Positions 1-10,260 are shown, numbered from the stretch's first letter. The stretch: DNA of 64,000 bases from Trichomonas vaginalis G3 (GCF_026262505.1 NC_067207.1:14910082-14974081), one strand, 5' to 3'. Program-made: numbers and translations. The notes: generated by a model from the sequence alone, not told the origin.

Positions 1-2075
1 TAATGATGGGAGTTCCTTTCACTTCTGTCATGTGTCTTAAGATGAAGTTTATATCATAACTGAGGTTATGGAAATATATTAAACTCTTGTCAGGAAGTCG
101 TTCCAAAAATTCTGTTGCACAGTTCTGACCCCAAATGCTTTCACTCACTGAACCATCTTCATGTCGTAACATATGTTAAAAGCTTTATGAAAGCCATCGG
201 TACTACACTCAAAGTCAGCAAAGAAAACATGCTCAGGAATGAACTTGCACTTATTTTTATTTACTTCTTTTGACTCTGCTTTCTTCTTCAGTTGTACACA
301 ATACTTTGGAGCATATGTCAAATCTTTAAATGGTGCAAGGTTCTGTTTATATAAGTCAGTCGTATATGTGAAAAGTTCTCCATAAGAAATAGGTTCGAAA
401 TATTTGCACTCCCACAATGTTTTCATAACATCCCATAGCGGTGTAGTTCTATCATAACGAACTACATATTTGTTCTCTCTCTTTGTATATATTTTCATCT
501 GTTTCTCAATGTTCATTCCACCACACTCCTTCAAGATTTCTATATAGTTGCGAATGAAATATGTTGTCATTGGTAATCTTTCGTTTAGCATGTAGTGGTC
601 TTCAACAAGAAGTAAGTCAATAGTTCGAACAGTTTTACATTCTTTTGGTATGTATCTCTTTATTTCATTATGTCTTGAGTCATTGAAATAACCAATGGTA
701 ACATTAAATGCTATACCTGTTGCGTCAGAAATTTCTTGTACTTTACTTTGAGGAAAGTCTCTAACACGAATGACTTCTCTCATGTGGTCAATAGTTTCTT
801 CATTTACTCCAGCCTGAATGCAAGCATAAACGAAACAATTGTCTCTGTCATAAGTGTTGCAGTTCTTTTGTTCAGTTCATTGAAGATTTGGTAGCGTTCA
901 AGATTTATAGGTAATGTGCAAAGATACTTCCAGAACTGACCGCTTCTCTTCTTATAAAACTTCTTTTCACCATTATCTTTCCAAAAGCTTTCTATAAGTG
1001 CTGGGTTTCCTGTTTGCTTAAGAGCTTCCAAAATGGCTTTCTGGTCATTTGTCAGTGTGCTTTCATCTCTATATGGTCTCTTTTTTGGTTTGCCTTTCTT
1101 TACATCTGACATCGTTAAGCCTTCATATTCTGTTAAATCATACATCTTTATTTCAGTAAGATTCTTTATGTTTGTCAAGAAGAAGTCATAGTGCATTTCA
1201 ACAATACCTGCAGCATTTGCTTCTATCTCTGATATAAAGTTCTCCTTCAAGAGCTGATGTAGTAATGTTCCAATATTATTGAGGTTTAACGTAGAACATT
1301 CATACTTTCCACCAAGTTTATAACATACCATCCATCTCTGTTGGGAGTTTATTTTAATCTTCTCTAAGAGTCTCATGAAAACCTTACCGAAATGTTTGTG
1401 TAAGTAGTCTCTGTTTGGTTCATCTAAAGCTTCGATGTTAAAGTCAATGAGTCTATTGCCTGACTTCACATTTCTCTTCCTATTCTCTTCATCTTTCTTT
1501 AACCATCTCTCACCTTCTTTTGGTTTGTCGTCAATGGAACGAATGACATCGTTAGCTTTGCGAACTTGTTCTATAGCACTTTTAAACATCTCTCTTCTCT
1601 GTTGTTTCAGTGTGTCGTCTCTTCTTCTTGTTTCACCAACGTTTGCATTTGTTATGTCAAACATTTCTTGACGAACATCATGCGAAAGAGCTTTACGAGT
1701 ATGACCAACGTTTGCATTTGTTATGTCAAACATCTCTTGACGAACATCATGCGAAAGAGCTTTACGAGTATGACCAACGTTTGCATTTGTTATGTCAAAC
1801 ATTTCTCTTCTTACTTCATGAGGTACTGAACGTCTATGATATAAGTCAATAGCAACGTCATTTAAAGGAAATGCTCTTGCATGGACTTCGTCCTCGCCGC
1901 GTTGCGGCTTTATGAACTCATGAATTCTATCATAACTTATTGCACCATTATAGTCTTTAATGAAGTCAGCGAGTGCTTTTTTGTTTGTTGCGTAATGCTT
2001 TGCAACATCTATGTTAGCTTCTGTAAGAAGTTGTTTTATTTCCGAGTGTTCTAACTTAGACAACTTCCGATACAT
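1..2075 (-). pseudogene. Protein-primed B-family DNA polymerase (PolB), N-terminal part, fossil
   Basis: The minus-strand coding region runs off the left edge. The downstream part contains HVFFADFEC, which fits the Exo I (DxE) motif of the 3'-5' exonuclease domain of B-family polymerases. The preceding stretch (KTVRTIDLLLVEDHYMLNE) has a counterpart in the polymerase-like gene of element B (HNHFMLNESL). The upstream part has a repeated 26-residue unit (EMFDITNANVGHTRKALSHD, about three copies, DNA at roughly 1650-1830), seen as a 78-bp tandem repeat. Polintons use this polymerase for self-replication. The gene is broken, and the polymerase domain lies outside the window. The upstream sequence has the A-rich/ATTTTTTTATTT signal seen at other non-structural Maverick genes. 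Confidence 0.75.
1626..1830. repeat. 78-bp tandem repeat inside the polymerase gene
   Basis: About two and a half copies of a 78-base unit, with ACCAACGTTTGCATTTGTTA recurring at regular spacing. The length is a multiple of three, so it is read as a repeated peptide in the polymerase N-terminal extension. The copies are almost identical, pointing to recent slippage or unequal exchange. Confidence 0.85.
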
Positions 2076-2166
2076 CTTTAGTAGGAAATAAAAAAAATAT
2101 TTTTGAAAAAATTAGATTAGATTTTTTTTAAGTTATTTTTCAAAATAATTTAATATTTTTATTATA

Positions 2167-2640
2167 ATGAAACACATGCAAGATTGCAAGTTCTTTTCAT
2201 ACAATGCTCTCGCTAATGCCATCAAGAATGAGTTCAATGGTGCTTCAAACGTTAATGTTATCTTTAACAAGAAGTTTGTGAAAGAATCTAAGTTCGGTCA
2301 GTATGTCAGACCATTAGCTATCGTCATTGACCGCAAACGTTATACTTCACAAGAGTTAGCAGTAGTTTTGAAACAAAAGAGTTTCTTCGTGAATGTCAAA
2401 GATACTCATTATACTGTTATAAAGAACTCTAATATTGACTTCTTCAGTATTGCTATGAATCTTTCCGAACAGAAAGAATATAAGAAGGGTGAAACAAATG
2501 TGAAATATTATCCTTCATCTCTGAAGACAATAACGAACAAAGATGTTATACATAAGCTCCTACCAAAGGTTGAAGAAGCTTCTATTGACATTGACGAAGG
2601 AAGTGAAATGGTTGAAGAAATTGACCCTGAAGTTATTTAA
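2167..2640 (+). CDS. Small Maverick protein with acidic C-terminus, family unknown
   Basis: An open frame of 157 residues divergent from the polymerase. The protein is basic at its N-terminal half and ends in an acidic tail (EEIDPEVI). The 139-residue protein at 32149-32568 in element B has the same tail (NIDIDPEMF) and the same place next to replication genes, so this is a conserved Maverick family. An acidic tail on a small protein near polymerase or helicase is a feature of single-strand DNA-binding proteins, but no OB-fold motif can be pointed to, so that is only a guess. The start is the first ATG after an AT-rich divergent promoter of about 90 bases. Confidence 0.6.
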   Translation: MKHMQDCKFFSYNALANAIKNEFNGASNVNVIFNKKFVKESKFGQYVRPLAIVIDRKRYTSQELAVVLKQKSFFVNVKDTHYTVIKNSNIDFFSIAMNLSEQKEYKKGETNVKYYPSSLKTITNKDVIHKLLPKVEEASIDIDEGSEMVEEIDPEVI

Positions 2641-2658
2641 GCAAAAATATATTTTTGG

Positions 2659-2874
2659 TTAGTATTCATATCGATATTTTACAACAATTCCCCAATGTAT
2701 AAACTTTTCATACGCTTTTTCATAAGCTTTATATACCTTCAGAAATTTTGCATAATCTTTAGAAGCATTTAGATATTGTTTAAATGCTTTGTATGTCTTC
2801 AGAAATTTTGCATAATCTTTTACATGTTGTTCGTTCTCTTCTTCTGTCATGAGTTCCGAATATTCTAAATTCAT
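2659..2874 (-). CDS. Short repetitive Maverick protein, unknown
   Basis: A 71-residue frame with an internal duplication: KDYAKFLKTYKAF and KDYAKFLKVYKAY. The peptide is charged, helical and probably amphipathic. It lies between the small acidic-tail protein and a KilA-N gene. The upstream sequence has a TTTTATCTCATATGAA stretch like that of the structural-gene class. No family is recognised and it may be a decayed piece of a longer gene. Confidence 0.4.
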   Translation of the reverse strand: MNLEYSELMTEEENEQHVKDYAKFLKTYKAFKQYLNASKDYAKFLKVYKAYEKAYEKFIHWGIVVKYRYEY

Positions 2875-2927
2875 GTTCTTTCATATGAGATAAAATTTTA
2901 TAAAAAAAATAAAATTAGCTTAGATTT

Positions 2928-3752
2928 TCATTCTTCCTCTTTGAAGTTATCGAAATACTCTGTTATTTTTTCCTTCAGTAATGGTAAGTCTTCTTTGAAT
3001 GTAAGTATTGTGCAACCTTTGATGTCATAGTGTGTTTGAGGAAGAGTACTTTTGACAATTTCCTTTATTTGCTCATTCGGTGTCATTGAAATCGGTAAGT
3101 TTTCACGATAGAACCAGTTTCTGTCAGATTTATATATCTTAGCGAGGTCGTAAAAGCTTTTGTTGTTTCTTCTGACTAAATGCAACATAACCATATCTCT
3201 GTCTTCTTCATTTTCCATCTCTTCAGTATATATCATATACTTATAACTCTTTTCCTTTCCTTTTGGTACTGAACGCGGTATTCTTTTCTGTATGCTTTTG
3301 TCTTTGGATTCAATGACTTCGTCTTTTGCTTGAAGTTTCTTTTCCATCTGTTCGCGTTCTTGTCTGTGAATTTCGTCAAGAAGTTTACAAACATACCAAG
3401 CATAACGAGGTGAAGCCCACATTGCTACAGCATTTACGAGAAGTCTATGAACATAATATCCTCTCAAACCGTTTGGCAATTTTTCACGATTTTCATAGAG
3501 TTTTGGCGACTGGGGTTTCTTCCCTACTCGCTGTGCTTCGCTCAAAAGTTCTTGTGTGCTTTGGTTCCTAAACCAGTCTTTAGGAAGTTTAGTATCTGGT
3601 GCAAAACATGCTGTCAAAATACTTTGCATTTGGTACATATCGTCTTTGACCGAACGAATGAGACGGAGTTGTTTGTTAAACTGTATGTACTCATATTCTT
3701 CATTTATGGCTTCATGAACTATAACTGTTGTTGTGTTCTCGGTTGTTGACAT
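2928..3752 (-). CDS. KilA-N domain protein
   Basis: A 274-residue protein if read from the first true ATG (the peptide starts MSTTENTTTVIVHEAINEEY); the longer frame begins at a TTG and is unlikely in a eukaryote. Residues of about 35-140 fit a KilA-N DNA-binding domain, with the hallmark LRGYYVHRLLVNAVAMWASP followed by RYAWYVCKLLDEI. A coiled, charged linker (EKKLQAKDEVIESKDKSIQ) leads to a conserved C-terminal domain of about 80 residues (YKYMIYTEEMENEEDRDMVM...) resembling those that follow KilA-N or BRO-N in large DNA viruses. A close copy is at 34433-35260 in element B. KilA-N proteins of viruses bind DNA and are thought to act as regulators; the role here is inferred. Confidence 0.8.
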   Translation of the reverse strand: MSTTENTTTVIVHEAINEEYEYIQFNKQLRLIRSVKDDMYQMQSILTACFAPDTKLPKDWFRNQSTQELLSEAQRVGKKPQSPKLYENREKLPNGLRGYYVHRLLVNAVAMWASPRYAWYVCKLLDEIHRQEREQMEKKLQAKDEVIESKDKSIQKRIPRSVPKGKEKSYKYMIYTEEMENEEDRDMVMLHLVRRNNKSFYDLAKIYKSDRNWFYRENLPISMTPNEQIKEIVKSTLPQTHYDIKGCTILTFKEDLPLLKEKITEYFDNFKEEE

Positions 3753-3840
3753 ATCTGTCTTTACATACAAAATAAAAAAATAAATAAAAATAAAACTAAC
3801 TTTATTTTCTGACTTTCACAAAAGACCAAAAATAAACGCT

Positions 3841-5202
3841 TTACATGTATTTTTCAGCAACTTCGTCAAATAATTTTATAGCTTTATCTATCTCATCTAC
3901 TTCAAACGTTTCTTTACCTTTTATGGGAGCACCATACATTTTCTCAAACTTTTCAAGTAGTTCTGTTTCAGCAGCTCTCATATCATTAACTAACACAACC
4001 TTGACTCTATTGACTGTACTGTCATATCTTAGAGTTATATTATATGTCCTTCCTATCTTATATCTTTTTGTGTTGAAGTCCTTCGGTTTCTGAACGATGT
4101 AAAGTAAGCCTTCACTGCAACGTTCCGTATCGAATGAACCATATGTTATGAAGTTATATCCAACAACTGGGTCAATCCATAACAAAACTATTGGTATAAG
4201 ACTTTTGTCTATAAGATATGCTGCAGTTCCATAGAATTTTACCGATATCATAAGCTCAGGATTTCTTGTCAAAATTTTCTGAGTAGAAGCAATTTTAACC
4301 CAGTCCTGCGGTCTCTTTCCAGATGGAGATATAATGTCTGACAAAGAATATTTGTTGTATTTCTTTGAGTATCTTACGTTTAAATCACCAATTCTAACCA
4401 ATTTGGTGTCATTGTCTATCTTTTTAACTGTTTCAAACTCATTGTTTGACATATCTTTCTTTAAGTCTGCATAGTCGTTTCTCATACGTTCTATCTCTTT
4501 GACGGAGTAGTTATATTTCCTCATTGCTGCTTTACATTTAGAACATTGCGGGTTCATTTTTGCGTTATATTCTGAAACCTTACCTGCTAAAACAACTAAA
4601 GCGTCAATTGCTCTCTTCATCTCAAAAGTTGCTGGTTTTATTTGTTTGTTCCATACTTTGCCTCTTCTATCTTTATCTCTTATCTGCCATACACATTCAG
4701 CAACTAACGAAACAAAGTTGTCGTAGGTCTTAAATTCTTCAGATTTATATATGTCAGAAACATTCTTATATACTATGTCGCAATCTTTGTCCATAACCTT
4801 ATGGTTGCAATGAAATCCTAGAAACTCATAGTTTACCTTACGAATGAACTTCTTTATTTCTACTGAGTCAGTTGCTTTGACTTCTATTTCATCGAATTCA
4901 GGAATAGTGAGCTTTTGCTGCTGAATTTCAGGCAATTTGGGTAAATGGTCGATGAGGTCCTGCATTTCATAAAGATACTGTTCATTTGTTTCATCTTTCG
5001 CACTACAGTCTAAATTATTTGTTAAAAGTTCTTGCTTTATCTTCTGGATTTTTGTTTCGAAAGTATATGAAGAAGGAATGAAGCTTTTCATCTCTACTAA
5101 CATAGATGTTGGATTCATGACTAACGAGTTTGGTGCTGTTGTTTGAATTGTTGTTGTGCCGATTGTGGCTTGAATTGTTGTTGTGCCGATTGTTGAAATC
5201 AT
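3841..5202 (-). CDS. KilA-N-like plus T5orf172 (GIY-YIG-type) protein
   Basis: A 453-residue open frame. The N-terminus has two copies of TIGTTTIQ. Residues of about 30-250 form a conserved region shared almost word for word with the gene at 36036-36950 (NPTSMLVEMKSFIPSSYTFE; a possible Zn knuckle at MNPQCSKCKAAM). Residues of about 275-350 look like a divergent KilA-N domain (YSLSDIISPSGKRPQDW). The last 90 residues match the T5orf172 pattern of the GIY-YIG superfamily: LLYIVQKP, then KRYKIGRT, then a conserved Glu and KGKETFEV. In viruses this pairing is common in proteins of suspected DNA-processing or regulatory role. The last residues (DEVAEKYM) and the downstream DNA are shared with the short KilA-N gene in element B. 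Confidence 0.7.
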   Translation of the reverse strand: MISTIGTTTIQATIGTTTIQTTAPNSLVMNPTSMLVEMKSFIPSSYTFETKIQKIKQELLTNNLDCSAKDETNEQYLYEMQDLIDHLPKLPEIQQQKLTIPEFDEIEVKATDSVEIKKFIRKVNYEFLGFHCNHKVMDKDCDIVYKNVSDIYKSEEFKTYDNFVSLVAECVWQIRDKDRRGKVWNKQIKPATFEMKRAIDALVVLAGKVSEYNAKMNPQCSKCKAAMRKYNYSVKEIERMRNDYADLKKDMSNNEFETVKKIDNDTKLVRIGDLNVRYSKKYNKYSLSDIISPSGKRPQDWVKIASTQKILTRNPELMISVKFYGTAAYLIDKSLIPIVLLWIDPVVGYNFITYGSFDTERCSEGLLYIVQKPKDFNTKRYKIGRTYNITLRYDSTVNRVKVVLVNDMRAAETELLEKFEKMYGAPIKGKETFEVDEIDKAIKLFDEVAEKYM

Positions 5203-5259
5203 ATCTTTTATACAAAATAAAAAAATAAATAAAAATAAAACTAACTTTATTTTTCTATC

Positions 5260-5350
5260 TTAAGGAAATTCATGAAAATTCATGAGGTGAAAAAACAGGT
5301 GAAAAAGGAGGTGAGATCGCACCTCTTCACCTAAAATATATTTTTGGTGT
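5260..5350. repeat. GGTGA/TCACC intergenic hairpin module
   Basis: Tandem GGTGAAAAA units run into a hairpin core (AGGTGAGATCGCACCT), then CTTCACCT and a constant AAAATATATTTTTGG. The module lies between the integrase gene and the gene at 3841-5202. The same design recurs at more than ten places in both Mavericks. Confidence 0.85.
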
Positions 5351-5433
5351 AAATTTATGACAAAAATAAATGGTACCATTAATGATATCATGACTGTTCT
5401 CATTCATGTCTGATTTACATCTAATGAAAAAGT

Positions 5434-6519
5434 TTAGAAGAATTTTCTTATTCTTTCTGGCATATTTTTGTCTTTCCAGTACTCCCGCTCTAATGGTCCC
5501 AGATGTGTTGGCTTCGACTCTCTCAAGTTCTTAGATGGTATAACATCTTCAACGCCTCCTTCATATCTTACTTTATAAGTGTCATCGTTTGTGTTATAGC
5601 CAAGTATTTCAATAACCACTCCTCGCTTTGCTTCGTCAATGGTTTCAGCAAGTTTGCCATTACTACTTTCGACTAATTTATGACGAGGGTAAAACGCTAT
5701 GGAGTCGTCAGCAGCTTTTATAAGATATCCATTACCTTGCGTAGAGTCTACGATATAATAGTTTCTACTTAACCTTAAACGTTTCTTTGTCAACGGTTTG
5801 TCGTCAAGAACTACACGAACTTTTGTTCCAGGAATGAGGGTAAATTGTGTTGAATTTCTGATATTTTGTGTTTGGCTTCGTTTCTTTTGTATATACTTTT
5901 CTTCTTGTTGTTGTGTCATTGAATTTGGTGTATGGCCTGTTGTAGAATGCGTTGAGGAATTATATACTTCGAGAAAATGTTTCATTGTTTCTTCGGTAAA
6001 GTCTCGCTCTTGGTTTAAATCTCTGAGCGTTCTTATGAAGCGGTTTATGATGCCGAGTATGTTATGGTTATGGTCTTCAATAGTGTAGTGAGTTATGTTA
6101 TGTTTAATGAGAAAATCTGTGATTTCATTGCTGAGGTAAGCACTGTCTTGGTCTGATGTTAAAGTACTTGGGCTATGTTCTGCTACAAACTTTTGTAAAA
6201 CTCTTAACACTTCACGAGTTCCTTTATTCCTCATTGGATATGCATATGCTTTGCGAGTGTTAACATTTATGAAGATGAGGAATGGTTTATGTCCTCCTTT
6301 TCTGCTTTGAATGAGAGTGTCAAATTGGTATGCGTCAGGAGCGTTGGAGTAAATTGGTAAAAAGTAGTCGTAAGGGTTTATTTTTGTTTGATGTACAACA
6401 TTTTTGTCAAAGAACCTTTTCACTTCAGCTCTGTTAGTAAATCCCCAACTCTTTGCAGCTTCATTGAACTTCTTAAATGACCTCCATGGATGTTGTTCGA
6501 ATACTTCTTTCAAGCTCAT
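5434..6519 (-). CDS. Maverick integrase (c-integrase, retroviral-type fold) with chromo-like C-terminus
   Basis: A 361-residue open frame. Residues of about 45-200 match the RNase H-like core of Polinton/retroviral integrases: AYQFDTLIQ with the first Asp, STLTSDQDSAYLS with the second, and the helix HNILGIINRFIRTLRDLN where the third acidic position is expected. After it come ITHYTIEDHNHN and a Thr-Gly-His segment (SSTHSTTGHTPNSM) typical of the family. The C-terminal GVVIEILGYNTNDDTYKVRY resembles the chromo/Tudor-like barrel found in c-integrases. The protein catalyses insertion of the element. A divergent homologue is at 42560-43519. Confidence 0.85.
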   Translation of the reverse strand: MSLKEVFEQHPWRSFKKFNEAAKSWGFTNRAEVKRFFDKNVVHQTKINPYDYFLPIYSNAPDAYQFDTLIQSRKGGHKPFLIFINVNTRKAYAYPMRNKGTREVLRVLQKFVAEHSPSTLTSDQDSAYLSNEITDFLIKHNITHYTIEDHNHNILGIINRFIRTLRDLNQERDFTEETMKHFLEVYNSSTHSTTGHTPNSMTQQQEEKYIQKKRSQTQNIRNSTQFTLIPGTKVRVVLDDKPLTKKRLRLSRNYYIVDSTQGNGYLIKAADDSIAFYPRHKLVESSNGKLAETIDEAKRGVVIEILGYNTNDDTYKVRYEGGVEDVIPSKNLRESKPTHLGPLEREYWKDKNMPERIRKFF

Positions 6520-6559
6520 TTATGTAAAGTTAAAGATTTTATTCTAGGCTCAAGCGCGT

Positions 6560-7943
6560 TCATTGAACGCGGTACCATGCAAATACAGTCACAAATGGTG
6601 GCATATAATCTGCACCCAAGCCTGTTGGATTTGTTGTGAAAGTATGGGCATGATTTCCTGCGGTTCCACAGAAAATACCTGCGCTTGAATCTACTGGGTC
6701 ACTTGAAATATCATATCTATGCATTCCCTGTCTATCCGAACCTGCTGCAAGATTTGTATAACCTCTTTTTGTTATTGAATGTGAATGACTACCTGTTGTG
6801 TTTGTAGTTCCTGTATGAGTGTGCGGTGGAAGGTTTGCTTCAGTAATTTTCTTCGAACCTCCTGTTTGCTTTGAAGAGTTAGCACAGTATAAGAATTTGT
6901 CTACAATCTGCTGCCATGTACCAAAACCTAAAACTGTTGCTGGATTTGTTGAGTTCATTGACGTATAAATAGAGCCTATAGGATATAATGTTTGAAGCAT
7001 TTCTGTCTTTAATGTTTGAAGCTCTGTTTTGTCTGCTTTCTTGTCATATAAATCTTGAGCAGTGAATTTAATATTATGTTCATCCTTCATGACATAAACA
7101 TCTTTACATCTAATGTTTCTCATCGTCGTTATGTTTTCATTCGATGTTAAACCTTGTGGAAAGTTAGGAGGTTTACAATATAATGCAGCCGCGTGCGGCG
7201 GGGCTCCGCCCTCCCCACCAGTTCCGCCAACCGTTCCTTCAATACTTTCTATAGCAACAGTTGAGAAGGAGTTATGTGTATGTTCTTTATCTGCTTTTTT
7301 ATCTAACATTGCTGGTAGTTCATGTGTTTCAAAGTTTCTGACATGACCTTCGATATTCATACATTTACTATTTAAGGAGTTTAGTGTATCTTTTACGCTT
7401 GTACTTGGATTCTCTAAAGGTGCACTTGAACCAAGGGTATAGTTCAATATTATGTCGTCTGCTCTAACAGTAGTGAAGGATTCATGTGTATGGTTCTTGT
7501 CAGCTTTACTATTTAATGTAGCTTGAAGTTCATTTATATCGGAGATATTGTGTTTATGAGATTTCAAAACTTTGTTCGTTGCGTCAAGTTCATCTTTGTC
7601 AGCTTTACTTTTAATAGCATCTTCAAAAGTTATTTTGCCTTAACTCTCAATGTAAATCTTGGTTCAACTAATACACCGTTAACAAAGAAGTATGAAGCAT
7701 AAATTTCATCGTTATAACCAAATGCTTCTGGTGCTTTACCTGTGTCATACTGTACTACAGTACAGCTTATGTCATAACCTTTAGCACGAATGAATTTATA
7801 TCTTCTTTCATTAACATCTTCAGTGCTTATTTGTTCATCCTGTGTTAAATATCCATGGTAGTCCGTTATAATCTGTTCGTCTGAACTTATATAATGAACA
7901 TGGTTTTTATCTGCTTTTTCGGCTAATTTCTCTTCTATCTCAT
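6560..7943 (-). pseudogene. Phage-like tail-fibre / baseplate collar protein, fossil
   Basis: The C-terminal part has the features of short tail-fibre tips: YPIGSIYTSMNSTNPATVLG, FGTWQQIVDKFLYC, PPHTHTGTTNTTGSHSHS and the ending YMPPFVTVFAWYRVQ. Upstream are repeats of the form NSKADKNHTHESF, as in coiled phage fibre shafts. The gene at 43516-45265 in element B has the same layout. In phages such tips bind receptors; in Mavericks the protein would decorate the particle, which is inference. The region is broken (one or a few breaks). A GC-rich palindrome run at 7188-7210 lies inside the coding frame and another spans the stop codon at 6555-6571. Confidence 0.75.
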
Positions 7944-9479
7944 TTATTTCAAGTTCATGCCTACCACCACCTCCCGAAGAAGTATTTTTCTCAGCTCTTG
8001 AAGAACGTCCACTTCGCCATCTTTGGTGTCAATAATGAGACTTTGTGTTAAAACCTTTCCTGTCTTAATGGATGTTTGTAAAACTTCTTCTTCACCGTGT
8101 TCGGGGTCATGGTCGTCATCATATCTTGTGAAATCAGAGATGTTGTCATACATTAAGCATATCTGTCTCAAAAGTTCTGCTATTTGAAACTGGAACGAAA
8201 GATATACAGAACTTTCATCATCTCCTAAAGTCAAGTCTGCTTTCTTAAGTATTTCTTGAATGTATGCAATGAGAACAGAGTACCTTGGAAAATATTCGAA
8301 CAATATTTCATTAGCTGTTGGTTTTGGTGGTTCTTCTGGAGTTTCTGTTGTTTCAGTTCCTTCTGTAGGTTCTGTTGGAGTTTCTGCATCTCTTGACTTC
8401 AATGCTCTTGCTCTCAAAGACCTAAATGTTAGAGCACTGGGTTTTACAAAGGACTTTATAAATGCTTTAATAGTTCCTGGTAAGTTATTGTTAGCATTAA
8501 GTAAGTTCCTTATGCTTCCATCATGTACGTCCATAGCACTATGTAAAAAATCTATACTTTTCTTGTAGTCAGCAATAGACTGACTGTGATTTTTTAAAGA
8601 TTTGTCAATACCTTTAAGCCAATCTTCATGCATGTCTGATACTGAGCCAAGAATATCATTTGCTTCCTTTAGTGTATTTTGTGCTTGTCGTAAAGTATCC
8701 AATCCCGTACGTGCATTGTTTGCTATACGTCTTACAGTATCTATTTGACTCCTTGTTTCTTGCATCCAACCAGATAAAGTTTTAATAGTATCCGAACCAT
8801 TTGAAATGAAGTTCAAAGCATTTTTAACGTCATCTAAAGCTTCTTCACCAAGTACTGCCCATATCTTTCCGATTTGGTATTGAAGAACTCCATATGAAGC
8901 AGCTGTTAAACCAGTATTTATAAGGTCCCATATCCATGATTTAGCAGTTTTTCCATCCTTTCCATCCTTTCCATCCAAACCGTTTTCGCCTTGAGGTCCT
9001 TGTATTCCTTGTATTCCTTGTATTCCTTGTATTCCTTGTGGTCCGGTGTCACCCTTCTCTCCTTTCAGTTCATCTTTATGTTCGTTATAATATTCTAATG
9101 TCATAAGGTGTACATCATTACTGCTACCAGCAACGCCGAGAATTTGTTTCTCATTCATGACTAAATTCTTTAGGCATTTAATGTTGTCGTCAAATCGAAA
9201 GCTCTTTAACAATTCAATGAGAACATTTAATACTTTCACTAATGAGGCATCTACTGTAGAATTTATATATTGCACCGTTCCATCATTTATGATGGGAACC
9301 TTGCTTGTTGTAATGAATGGGTCATAAGTGTTAAAAGTATCGAAATCAATGACTTTTTTAGTTTTTCCATCGTCAATGACTAAATCATTGCCTTCAATGG
9401 TTAAAGTTGAGTTTTCGTTTACTAGTTCATGTGCTCTTCTTGCTTCATTTGTTTCATACGCATATGCAGCAATAGTCAT
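7944..9479 (-). CDS. Collagen-like fibre protein
   Basis: A 511-residue open frame. Near residue 135 a run of Gly-X-Y triplets begins (GEKGDTGPQGIQGIQGIQG) and continues to GLDGKDGKDGK, about 13 triplets, the pattern of collagen-like trimeric stalks in phage and giant-virus fibres. It is followed by a helical, coiled-coil rich region (residues of about 175-330) and a Thr/Glu/Pro-rich linker (TPTEPTEGTETTETPEEPP). It sits directly upstream of the tail-fibre gene on the same strand, so the two probably form one fibre. Its start shares a short divergent promoter with the gene at 9497. Confidence 0.7.
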   Translation of the reverse strand: MTIAAYAYETNEARRAHELVNENSTLTIEGNDLVIDDGKTKKVIDFDTFNTYDPFITTSKVPIINDGTVQYINSTVDASLVKVLNVLIELLKSFRFDDNIKCLKNLVMNEKQILGVAGSSNDVHLMTLEYYNEHKDELKGEKGDTGPQGIQGIQGIQGIQGPQGENGLDGKDGKDGKTAKSWIWDLINTGLTAASYGVLQYQIGKIWAVLGEEALDDVKNALNFISNGSDTIKTLSGWMQETRSQIDTVRRIANNARTGLDTLRQAQNTLKEANDILGSVSDMHEDWLKGIDKSLKNHSQSIADYKKSIDFLHSAMDVHDGSIRNLLNANNNLPGTIKAFIKSFVKPSALTFRSLRARALKSRDAETPTEPTEGTETTETPEEPPKPTANEILFEYFPRYSVLIAYIQEILKKADLTLGDDESSVYLSFQFQIAELLRQICLMYDNISDFTRYDDDHDPEHGEEEVLQTSIKTGKVLTQSLIIDTKDGEVDVLQELRKILLREVVVGMNLK

Positions 9480-9496
9480 ATTTTAATGAGAATAAA

Positions 9497-9877
9497 ATGT
9501 TGTTCTATTTGCAAAGTACAGACCCAAACGAATACGGGACAGTAAAGCTACAAACAAACTTAGGTCTTCAGAATGAAGCGCTTGCTTTCAGAGTTGTTGA
9601 CTTCAATACTATCGCAACTTTTGTCATAACAGATGAAACAGATTTCATGGAGTTTGAAATAGATGACAAAAGAAGTTTTATAGCATTTCCTAACAGAGCA
9701 GAGTATAGAATAGATAAAATTGCTGGAGTCATAGGTACTCTCATAAATGAAGAAACTATTGACAACATAGATGTCGAACTCTCTTCTGAGGGAACATTGA
9801 AGTTCAGTAGCAAGAAAGAGTTCAAGATAACACGAATGAGTCATAGAGTACAACTTCTTTTGGAGCATACCATATGA
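9497..9877 (+). CDS. Small structural-type Maverick protein, unknown
   Basis: A 126-residue protein starting MLFYLQSTDPNEYGTVKLQT. Beta-rich, with no known motif. It overlaps the next gene by four bases and faces the collagen-like gene across a 17-base divergent promoter, so the three genes 9497-10490 look like one unit. The content (RVVDFNTIATFVITDE) recurs in the next protein (FRVVDFQGEPVELKAPVRMT), so the two are probably paralogues. The corresponding place in element B (30044-30850) holds related but decayed frames. Confidence 0.55.
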   Translation: MLFYLQSTDPNEYGTVKLQTNLGLQNEALAFRVVDFNTIATFVITDETDFMEFEIDDKRSFIAFPNRAEYRIDKIAGVIGTLINEETIDNIDVELSSEGTLKFSSKKEFKITRMSHRVQLLLEHTI

Positions 9878-10260
9878 CATTTCCTTTGAAAAGTGTTGAC
9901 AAAACGATTGAGATGAAATCTGTTCCATACGTATGTTATGGTAATTGTTTATACATTGAGTCTAAAATAGCTAATGTCACAGGCATTTCAGGAGTTAATA
10001 GTAAAGGTTCAGTAGAATATAAGTCTTTCTGTTATGCAGTCAATTCAATGTTCATTCCAAACGTTCCTGTCATAGCAACTCATTTAGGTAAATGGGTTCG
10101 CATTAGTCCTCATAATTTGAAAGACATGCAATTCAGAGTTGTTGACTTTCAGGGCGAGCCTGTAGAACTGAAGGCACCAGTGCGAATGACTGTTGAAGTT
10201 GACTTTTTAGAAAATATTAAATGCAACAGCTTACAAGAGAACTCAGAGCTAAAAATATAA
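9874..10260 (+). CDS. Small structural-type Maverick protein, unknown (paralogue of the previous gene)
   Basis: A 128-residue frame overlapping the previous stop (ATGA-type junction). Shares the FRVVDF...V signature with its neighbour and resembles remnants near 30600-30740 in element B (LVDANFVPVKLLCPMYLSM). Beta-strand rich. A capsid-associated role is plausible from the neighbourhood but is not shown by any motif. Confidence 0.5.
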   Translation: MTFPLKSVDKTIEMKSVPYVCYGNCLYIESKIANVTGISGVNSKGSVEYKSFCYAVNSMFIPNVPVIATHLGKWVRISPHNLKDMQFRVVDFQGEPVELKAPVRMTVEVDFLENIKCNSLQENSELKI

